Shown here one piece after another: positions 24,814 through 36,800 of a stretch of DNA of 64,000 bases. The translations under genes were made by a program, and so were the position numbers. The DNA comes from an uncultured Mycoplasmatota bacterium. Its GTDB lineage: Bacteria > Bacillota_I > Bacilli_A > RF39 > UBA660. The stretch lies in assembly GCA_900546275.1 (NCBI GenBank), contig URCH01000005.1:1-64000 (forward strand), in the 5' to 3' direction. Numbering within the stretch: the stretch's first letter is position 1; every line of letters begins with the position of its first letter. The notes beneath the pieces are model-generated. The model was given only the letters and a program-made list of their open reading frames with translations. It did not search any database and was not told where the DNA came from.

Positions 24814-27800
24814 ATGGTAGAAACTAAAAAAATTGAAAAAGAATTTACTATAAAGTTTATATTAGCGTTTGCGTTAATATTCTTTTTTGCATGTCCATTT
24901 ATGATAACTAAAGCAAATGCTGCAGGTCCAACATATGAATTTGAATATAGTGGAGATTATCAAACATTTGTTGTACCACGAAGCGGTATATATAAATTAG
25001 AAACATGGGGAGCACAAGGAGGCGACCGTGGAGCTAATAATGGTGGAAAAGGTGGATATACAACTGGTGAAGTATATTTAAAACGTGGAGATATTTTATA
25101 TATATATGTTGGTGGTTCAGGAAAAACACATGGAGGATATAATGGTGGAGGAGCTCAACCTACTTTAAAAACGTATGGTGGAGGAGCTACAGACATTAGA
25201 TTTGTAAATGGTGCTTGGGATAATGAAGCTAGTTTAAAATCAAGATTAATAGTGGCCGGTGGAGGTGGAACCGTAGGTGCTAGCAATAAAGTTGGTGGTG
25301 CTGGTGGATTAACTGGTGGTTCTTCTTCTGGATATGGAACTGGTGGTGTAGGTGCAACATTGTCTGGCGCTGGTTCTCTTCGTGCGGGATTTGGTTTTGG
25401 TGGAAGTGGAACTTCAGGTTCAGGAGGCCATGCTGGTGCCGGTGGAGGTGGCTGGTATGGTGGAGGTGGATCTACCCCAGATGGCTCTGCTGATGATGAC
25501 CGTGGAGGTGGAGGTGGTTCAAGTTTTACTTGGAACACTCAAACTAAACAATATGTTCCAACTGGTTATTCAGTTTCTACTGATTATTATATGACAAATG
25601 TTAATTATTCAACCGGTTCAAGAGCAGGAGATGGATATGCCAAAATAACTGCCCTAAAACTTGATGGAATAACTAATTTTGAAATTAATCGTGGAAATGT
25701 ACCAATTGATTATAAATACAATTTATATGAATACAATTTAACAATAGATAATGATGTTGAAAATATTAGATTTAACATTTTAACAGAAGATGGTTATACT
25801 TTAACACAATCAAATAGAAGTACTGATATGACTAATAATTTATCAGTAACAAACACAATAACTTTAACCGATGAAGAAACAGGAATTGTTCAAGTTTATA
25901 CTGTAAATGTAAAAAAACAGAATGCGTATTTAGAAAACCTTGGAGTAGTATCTTATGGATATTCTTATACTGGAAATTATGAAAAATTTTATGTTCCAGC
26001 AACTGGTATTTATACCTTAGAAACATGGGGAGCGCAAGGTGGACATCGTGGGAATAATAACGGTGGAAAAGGTGGATACGCTAAAGCAGAAATGTATCTA
26101 GTAAAAGGTGAAGTTCTTTACGTATACGTTGGTGGAAGTGGATCTACCCTTTCACAAGATGGAAAAACAAAAGGATGGAATGGTGGTGGACACACTAACG
26201 GATACTATTCAGCTGGTGGTGTATGGAGTGAAACTACTAACATGTATGGTGGAGGAGCTACAGACATCCGTTATGGTGGAAATTCACTTTATAATAGAGT
26301 ATTAGTGGCCGGTGGAGGCGGTTCAGTAGGCGCTAGCAATAAAGCTGGTGCTGCTGCAGGGTTAAGTGCTGATAGCGGCTGTGGTACTGGAGGTACTGCT
26401 GGTGCAATTAATGCTGCAGGTTCTTATAGAGCTGGCTTTGGGTACGGTGGAAATGGTACTTTTGGAAACGGTGGCTATGGCGGCGCCGGTGGAGGCGGCT
26501 GGTATGGCGGTGGAGGAGCTAATCCAGATGGCTCTGCTGATGATGATAAAGGTGGAGGTGGAGGATCCAACTTTGCCTTTACTAGTCAAAATAGTAAATA
26601 TGTACCAGAAGGTTATCTAGTAACAGATAAAAATTATTTAACTAATGCTACTTTATCAAATGGTAATGTAAGTTTTAAAAATCCAAGTGGAGTAACAGAA
26701 ACAGGACATACAGGAAATGGGTATGTTAGAATCAGCCCAAAATTAATCAATGGTGTAAGTGATATAACTATTAATGATGGTGAAATTCCAATAGATTTTG
26801 ATTATACAATATATGAATATCATATTTCAGTTTTAGATAGTGTAAAAGCAATAAATGTTAATTTACAACTAAATGAAGGTTATTCAATGGTTGAAAGTTA
26901 CACTGGAAGTTATGATATTACAAATGAAAAACAATATGTTTATAGTGTAGATGTAAAAAATGATATTACAGGTTTGACAGTTAATTATAAAATAACATTT
27001 CATAAACAAAGTGATTATTTAATGAGTGGAACAACAGGTTCATATGGTTATACATACAATGGACTTCCACAAAAATTTGTTGCCCCAGCAGCAGGTATTT
27101 ATACATTGGAAGCATGGGGAGCACAAGGTGGAGACCGTGGAAATAATAACGGTGGAAAAGGTGGATATTCTACAGGACAAATATTTTTAAATAAAGGACA
27201 AATACTTTATGTATATGTTGGAAGCTCTGGTAATGCTGGAGGATGGAATGGCGGCGGTAAAGCTGGGTACGGAACTATCTATGGTGGAGGAGCATCTGAT
27301 ATACGTATAGGTGGTCAATCTTTATATAACCGTTTAATAGTCGCTGGTGGCGGTGGTTCAGTAGGATCAACAAATAATGCTGGTGGAGTCGGTGGAGGCT
27401 CAACTGGTGGTGCTGGAGCTGGAAGCTATGGATCAGGAGCTGAAGGCGCATCGCAAATAAAAGCTGGAAATAATTACGGAACATTTGGACAAGGTGGCTC
27501 AGGTATAGCCGCAAATGGAGGCTACGGCGGCGGAGGCGGCGGTGGCTGGTACGGCGGTGGAGGAGCTGGTGTAGATGGCTCTGGTGATGATGATCGTGCC
27601 GGTGGTGGTGGTTCAGGATTTGTTTGGACTAGTGCTAGTTCTACAACCGTTCCAAGTGAATACTTATTGTCATCTAGCCAATATTTAATGGAAGCTTCAA
27701 CAAAAGCCGGAAATACTTCATTCCCAAATACAACAGGTGGAACAGAAACAGGACATGAAGGAAATGGATTTGTAAAAATATCTTTCTCGTTATCATATGA

Positions 27801-30800
27801 TTTTGATATTATCGTTAGTGACAATGTTACTTTGGATAAAGAATTTGACTATGATGTAAAAGATTACACTGGTACATTAGATAGTAACGATTCATCTTTA
27901 GTAACTTTTAAAGTTACAGATAGTGATTCAATTTTAAGTGTAGATGGTGATGGAACTAGAGAAATTCATGTTGGTGATAACACATTTAATATAACAATTA
28001 CATATATAAATGGTGCTGTTGAAGTATTTAGTTATCATATCTATCGTGAAGCAAATGATATAGATTATTTAAATAATATATATTTTGATGAGCATTCTAT
28101 ATCTGAATTTTCAGATGTTTCATTTGATAAGAACACGTATACATATAATGTTAATTTACCGTACTATATGGACGAATATGATTTAACTGTTGACAAAGGT
28201 TCATCAGATCAAATCATCACAAATATTGGACATATATCTAATAAAAGTAATTCTTACAGTATACCTATTTCAGTAACAAATGAAACAGGTACAAGTACAA
28301 AAATTTATACATTAAATATTAACTTACCTCATTCTAGTAAAATAAAAAAACTAACATTTAATAGTAGTGGTGGTTCAGTAATAGATTTTCCAATAACTGA
28401 TGATAAAACAGAATTTGATATTGAATTTGAAAGTCATATAGCTTCAATTGATACACTAGTTGAACTTTACGATGGAGAAGCAAAAGCTACTGTATCTGGT
28501 GATGGATATATTCAATCAGATAAATTCGATATCATTATTACAGTAACAGAACCACATGTTGAACCTACAACTTATACTTTACATGCAAAAAGAGTTACTG
28601 TAAGTGGATATGAAAAAAATCTAGGATATAATGGTAACGTTCAAACAATAATAATTCCATATGACCATGAATATTTATTAGAAGTATGGGGAGCTCAAGG
28701 AGGAGCTGGAGGTGGCCGTGGAGGTTACTCATATGGAACAATATATTTAGAAAAAGGAACAATTCTTTATGCTTACGCTGGTGGTAGTGGAGCAAATGGA
28801 GGATTTAATGGTGGTGGTTCTTCACGTGTAGGAAAAGGTGGAGGAGCATCCGATATACGTATTGGAACTGATTCATTATATAGTCGTGTAATTGTAGCCG
28901 GAGGTGGTGGCGGTCATGGTTCAGATGGCTGTGCTGCTGGAGCTGTTGGAGGAGGACTTAATGGTGGAGGTTCAAGTGCAAGTGGATCTTGTGGAACTCA
29001 AGCTGGTGGAGGTACTCAAACAGACGGTGGAACATACGGAAAATATAATAAAGCAATTGGTACAATAGGAAAATTTGGTATAGGCGCAAATGCACCAACT
29101 AGTGGCGGAAACTACTTTGGAGGTGGAGGCGGCGGCGGCTGGTACGGCGGTGGCTCTGGAGCAACAAGTGGTTGGTCAAATGGTGGTGGAGGTGGATCAG
29201 GATTTATATATACTTCTGAAACTGCCTATGTAATTGAAAACGCAAAAGAATGGTTACTTGATAGCAAGTATTATTTAACAAATGCTAATACAGTTAGTGG
29301 TTCAAATTATTTTAAATCACCAACTGGTACAATGGAAACAGGACATTCTGGAAATGGTTATGTTAAAGTAACTATTCCATATCAACAAAGTGAAAATAAT
29401 TTCTTAGACGGAATTATATCTAATAAAGGTGTTATGACACCAGAATGGGATTATAATGTCGACACATATTATTTAAAATTAAATTCAGATGATGTTGAAA
29501 TTAATATTGAAGGTGTTCCTGCTGATAGTAAAGCAAGTGTTGTAGGAAATGGAAATTATACAATAGAAAGTGGAACAACAGAAATTCCTTTAGTAGTAAC
29601 AGCAGAAAATGGATATACAAAGACATATAAAGTTATTGTTACAAGAGATGCAGATACAAATGCGACTCCAAAAAATATTTTCATAAACGGATTAATAGAA
29701 GAGTATTGTGCAACTTTAGATGGTGCATGTGATTATAAATTTGATCCTGAAATTAATACATATAATGTTAAAGTTCCATATACAATTAGAGAAATTGTTA
29801 TGGTTGTTGATAAAGCTCACTATTTTCAAACTGTAAATGGTGATGGTTTGTATGAATTGTCTGGTGGAAATAATAAATTCCAAGTAGATGTTACAAGTGA
29901 AGATAAAAATCATACAACATCATGGAATTATAATATTTATCGTGATATGGATGGAAATGCGGATTTAAAAGTTTTAAGAATGATTTCACCAGAATATGAA
30001 ATAAACTATTCATATAATATAACTGATTATTATGTAACTGTTCCAAATGAAACAGAGCGTGTAGAGTTAGAAGCAATTGCAGATGATGAAAATGCAACTG
30101 TAAAAATAGATTCATCTGATTTACAGTATGGTGAAAATACAATTACAATAACTGTAACTGCTGCAAATGGAAATCAAAAACAATATAATGTTCATGTTAA
30201 CAGATTAGAAAGTAATAACGCTTTCTTAAAAGAACTTACAATAAATGACATTACAGATTCAGAAAATATTAAAGAACTAGAAATTACTCCAACATTTAAT
30301 AAGATGAACTTGAAATATAACATGGTAGTTGAAAATTCAGTTTCAAAAATATCATTGTCAGGTGTTTTGGAAGATTCATTACTTGCAACAGTAACTGGAT
30401 TAGACGAATATAACTTAAATGTAGGTGCTAATACAATTAATGTAGTTGTAACCGCACAAGATGGAAGTACATTAACTTATACTTTTATAATAAATAGAAA
30501 AGCAAATGCAAATACATTATTATCTAGTTTAACTGTAGATGAAGCAAATTTAACAGAACCTTTTGAATCAACAAAATTTGTATATTACATGTATATAACA
30601 GGTGAAACTGAAAAATTAACAATCAATGCAGTTCCAGAAGCTGATACATCAAAATATACAATAATTGGAAATTATAATAATTTACAAGCTGGAAAAAATG
30701 AAATTATAATCCGTGTAACAGCAGAAGATGGTTCAACTTGTGATTATAAAATTATAGTAAATCGTGCAGGATATACAGATAATTATTTACAATCATTATT

Positions 30801-33800
30801 AGTAACAAATGGAAGCGAAATTTATAAATTGACTCCAAATTTCGATCCATTATACGACAATTACACATTAACTATTCCAAATGAAGTTACAAATGTATTA
30901 CTAACAGCAACAGCGGATGGAAACAAACGTGCTAAAATAGGAAATAGTAGTGTATATGTTAAAAATATAAATTTATTGACAGAAAATCCTTCTAACAATG
31001 TTATAACTGTAACCGCAGAGGATGGTACTGTTAGAACGTATACTCTTACTATAACTAGAGAAAAATCTGATGATAATTCTCTTAGTACACTAATTGTAAA
31101 AGACAATAACCTAATACCAAGTTTTAATTCTGATACACTAGATTATAGTTTTACAACAAACGATCGTACTCTTGATATAACTGCAATTCCAACAAACAAA
31201 TATGCAAAAGTTGAAATAAGTGAAAATGCTAAATCACTTGTAGCTGGTTTAAATGTAGTAACAATAAAAGTAACAAGTGAAACAGGAAATGAAAGAATAT
31301 ATACATTAAATGTAACAAGAGAATTAAGCAATGATAACACATTAAAAACATTAGAAGTAAAAAATAATACTTTAACACCAAGTTTTGATCCAGAACAATT
31401 AGAATATAATTTAGATACATTTGATAAAAAAATTGATATAACTGCAATTGCTAATAATAAATATGCAACTGTAAAAATAGAGGGAGACCTTAATTTAAAA
31501 GAAGGAATAAATGATATCAAAATTTTGGTTACTAGTGAATCTGGTGATACTAGAGAATATATAATTCATGCTAATCGTGTTTTAGATGATAATAATTATT
31601 TAGCTAGTTTAACAACAAATGTAGGATTTAATGAAACTTTTGATAAAGAAACATTAGAATATACAAAAACTACAGAAGATAAGCAAATTTCTATAAATGC
31701 AACATTAGAAAGTAAAAATGCAGTTTATAGCATTACTGATGTAGATGGAAATATTATTACTAGTTTTCCACAGAATCTTAAACTAGGAGAAAATATTTTC
31801 TTCATTAATGTAACTGCCCAAAATGGTAATGTTAGAACATACAAAATAACTATTACAAATAATAAAAATAGTGATTCGAAATTATCTAATTTAACAACAA
31901 GTGAAGGAATTAATGAAACTTTTTCACCAGACAGTTATCAATATACTTTAAGTACTAAAGAACATAAGATTACTATTACACCAATTCTAAGAAGTAAATA
32001 TTCTTCATATAAAATTTATGATATAAATGGTGATGTAGTATCAAATGAGGTTGAACTTACAACTGGACAAAATATATATATGATAATAGTAGAAGCAGAA
32101 AATGGTACAACTACAACATACAATCTTGTGGTTGATAGAAGTGCTAAAGATATTGCTACTATTGATAGTTTAGGTATAGATGTAACTCCGACATTTAATA
32201 AAAATAATTTTGATTATACAATTACAACAGATGAAACAAGTTTGAATTTAGAAAATATAGTTTTAACTGATTCATATTCAACTTATACAATTTCTGGTAA
32301 TAGTAATTTTAGTAATGATAGTACATCAACAGTGACAATAAAGGTAACAAGTGAAGATTTAAAAGTTACAAATACATATACAATTGTTGTAACAAAAATA
32401 GTTTCTACTGATCCTAGATTAAGTACATTCGAATTAAATAACTATGATTTTAATCCTGTTTTTGATAAAGATAAAACAGAATATGAAGTATTTGTTCCAA
32501 ATGGTTTACAACAAGCTAGTTTAAAATTAAAAACATTAAAAAATACTTCAAAAATCAAAAGTATTATGATAAATAATTCAGAACAAGTTGTTAGTGAAAT
32601 AAATAGTTTTGAAAATAATGTTTCAATTCCTGATGTTTCTTCTAGTCCAACTATTACAGTTATAGTAGAAGCAGAAAATGGAGATGAAAAAACTTACACT
32701 TTAACTATTAGCAGTGAAGATCTAATAAACAATTATCTATCAACTTTAAATGTAAGTTGTGGTAATTTAGAACCTGCATTTGATAGAACAATAAATGAGT
32801 ATATTGTATTTACAGATAGTTCAACTACTTCATGCAATGTTCTATCAACACCAGAAGTTTCTATATCTACAGTTGAAGGAAATGGTGATTATAATTTTGA
32901 TGCAAATGCAAAATATTTACTTGTTCCTATAACTGTTACATCTAGTAGAGGAGAAAAAAGAGTTTATAATGTAAAAATCAGGAAACCATTGTCTAATGAA
33001 TCAAGATTATCAAGTTTAGATTTGATTGGAAATACATTAACTCCTTTATTTGATAGTGATACGTTTGAATATTCAGTAACAGTTTCAAATAATATTAGCA
33101 AACTTAATAAAGAGTCATTTACTTATACAACTATTGATCCAGATAGTGTAGTAACATTCCCAGAAATTAATTTAAAATCAGGAAATGTAACACAGTATGT
33201 AATAACTTCTAAATCAGAAGATGGAACAACTGAATCAAAATATACATTAAATGTAACAAGAGAAAAATCAAGTAATACTATCATCACAGAAGTAAATATT
33301 GATACTTTAGGAAATACATATAAATGTGTTATGGATCAAACAACGAAATCATGTAATGTAACGCTTCCTAGTAATACATCAAACTTTACTTTGAATGCTA
33401 CATTACCAGAAGGTGCAACTGTAAATCCTTCTAACCCTTCTAGTCATATTTTTGATGAAGAAGATAATAGCAAGACAATATCATTAGTAGTAACAGCTGA
33501 AGATGATACTGAAGATACATATACTGTAAATGTAAATAGAGCTGAATCATCAAATAATGATTTATTGGATCTAAAAGTTAATTATGTTTCATTACCAAAT
33601 TTTTCATCACAAGTTTTAGAATATGATAAAACTGTGTTAGGTACAATGAGTCAAGTAATGATTTCAGCTACACTTGCAGATAAGAAAGCTACTATTGTAA
33701 CTGATTTAAGTCAACCATTTAATTTGGAATATGGTATTAATAAGATAGATGTTGTAGTTAGAGCACAAAATAAAGAAGAAAAAACTTATACTATAAATAT

Positions 33801-36800
33801 TACTCGTAGTGATAGTGCAGATGCTACATTAAGTTCTTTAAGTGTAAAGAATTATCCATTTGAAGAAACTTATGATCCAGAAGAAACTGACTATACAATT
33901 CGTGTTCCAAGAACAAAGAAGACATTAACAAGAGAAGAAATTTTATATACTTTATCTGATAAAAATGCAATTATTTCGCTAGATAACAAGTTAGATATTG
34001 ACTTTACAAAACCAAACAATATTTACACAATAACAGTAACAGCTGGTGATGGTGTAGTTCAAAAATACTACCACATATCAGTATTACCTGAATTATCTAC
34101 AAATAATAATGTTGAAAGTGTAGTTGTAAATCAAACTGAGCTTAAACATAAAGATAATGTATTTACATATGATATCTTTGATACAGATGCAAGTGCAATA
34201 TTAGAGAGTATTACTTTGAGTAATGAATATGCTACCCATAATGTAATATTGCCACAAAAAATTTCTTATGATAATCCATATAAATTTATTGTAACAGCAG
34301 AAAATGGGGATGTTGCTTTATACACAGTTCAATTAGCTCGTACAAAAACACGTGAATTAAAATTATCAAATATAGAAGTTAAGTTTAATGAAGATGATGA
34401 TTGTACAGATATTTGTACACTAGATAAAGTATTTAATGAAGATGCAACAGATTATGAAATATATATTCCAAATGAATTAACTAGTTTAGAAAATATTATT
34501 GTTACACCAAAAAATGATCTTCAAAACTATGAAATAATAGGAAATGAAGATTTAAAAGTTGGTGAAAATAAAATAATAATTAGGGTTAAAAATTCATTGG
34601 ATGAAATATTTGATTATACTTTAACAGTATATAGAGAAGCAAATTCTGATCCTAATATAGCAGGAATTTCATTTAAAACACCAGAATATGATATAACTGA
34701 ATTTGATGAAAATTTATATGAATACAATGTTGAATTCAATGCTATAGAAAGTGGTAAATATGAATTAGAATTTGAGAAGAAAAATGAAAATCAAAATATC
34801 ACAATAAAAGGTGCAAAAGTATTATACTTTGGAAGAAACGATATAATTGTTCATACAGAATCAGAAAGTTGTTCAAGTACAGTTAAAACAAGAAAAGGAT
34901 GTAATGAAAGAGATTATATTATACATGCATATAGAAATGAGGCTTATAGTAATTTACTTGCAAGCTTAACAGTTTCATCAGGGGATACAGCAGATTTATT
35001 ACAAGTATTTAATAAATATAAATTTGACTATGTCTTAGAAGTAGATAGTGAAATCAGTAAAATCAAAATTGAGGGAACAGCATTTGATACAACTCATACT
35101 ACAGTAACTGGAAATGGAGAGTTTGACCTTGAACAAGGGTTGAATACATTTAATATAATTGTTACTCCAGAAACTGGTGATTCTGCAACTTATACTTTAA
35201 GTATTATAAGAAAACAAAGCGATAATGTTAATCTTGCAAATTTAAAAGTTAAAGGTTATGAATTAACTCCAAGTTTCTCAAAAAATGTTTTAGATTATTA
35301 TATTGAAATTGATAGCACGGTTAATTCATTAGATATTATTTATGAAAAAGAATCTCCAGAACAAACTGTATATATATCAGGAAATTCTAACTTCGTAACA
35401 GGTGAAAATATAGTCAAAGTAGTAGTATTATCAGGTGATAAAACGCGTGGTAAAACATATAATATTCATGCTACTAGAAAACCAAGTGAAAATAATTTAT
35501 TAAATGGAATAACTGTAAAATCTACAAAAAATGGAGTAGAAACAATTCATGCTTTAACACCATCATTTGATAGTTTAGTAAATAATTATACAGTTAATGT
35601 TTCATCAACAATAAGTGAAGTTACTATATCAACAATAAAAGGACAAGTAATGCAAAATATTACAGGTAACGGAAGTTATATATTAGAGTATGGTGAAAAT
35701 ATAATACCTATAATTGTTACAAGTGAAAATGGAAGTATTAATACTTATCAAGTAACTATTAATCGAGAGTTCGATTTCGAATTATTAGATTTAACTGTTA
35801 GTCATGATGGTACGATTTATCCAATCACTCCAAATTATAGTAATGATGTATTTGAATATAATGTTTCTGTTGGAAATGAAGTAAAAGATGTGTTAATTAA
35901 CGCAACTTTAAAAGAAACATTAAATGATATTTCTGGGTTAGGAGAATATGAACTTAATACTGGAAACAATGATATAACTCTTACGGTAAGTTATTTAGAT
36001 AAAGGAAGTATTAATTATGTAATACATATAAATAGAGAAAAATCTTCTGATAATTTACTTAAAAACTTACAAGTTGCTGAAGGAGTAATAACGCCAATAT
36101 TTGATCCAGACACTTTAGAATATAGTGTAAATATTCCTTTTGAATATGAAAGTGCAACAATAATTTATGAAACAAATTCTAAGGAAGCAACTGTAGAAAT
36201 AAAAAATAATACTAACCTTGAGGTTGAAGTAACAAAGGATATAGAAGTAATAGTTACAGCAGAAAATGGGGATAAGAAAACTTATATTATTCATGCAACA
36301 AGAATGCAAAAGCCTGTTGCAAGTAATCGTTTAACAGATATGTATATAGATGAGGGAACATTAGATCCAATATTTAATATAGGAATGATGAATTATACAA
36401 CTGAAGTAGGAAAAGATGTAAAAAGAATAAACCTTCATTTGAAGGCTGAAGAACCTTTATATACCAAAGTAGAAGTTTACAAGTTAGGTTCTACATCAAC
36501 AACAACAGTTGATATGACTGTGAGTGATCCTAAAATAATGTTAAACGTAGATTCTGGTAAAAATCCATTTGTTATTAGAGTAACAAATTATGAAGGAAAT
36601 ATTAGAAATTATCAATTAGATGTTTATAAAGCTGGTCCAAATGAAGCAAGAATTAAGTCATTATCATTTGATTATGGAACACTTTCACCAACATTTGATA
36701 AAAATAAAAATGCATATACAATGGAAGTTGATAGTAAAGTAACATCTATTAATGAGTCTGTTGTTATGATGGATGAAAAAGCAACATATACAATTACAGG

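Noticed and set aside
25155..25538. Proline-rich minus-strand ORF (also 27522-27824)
   Set aside because: Mirror of glycine-rich codons of the giant protein; no start signal.
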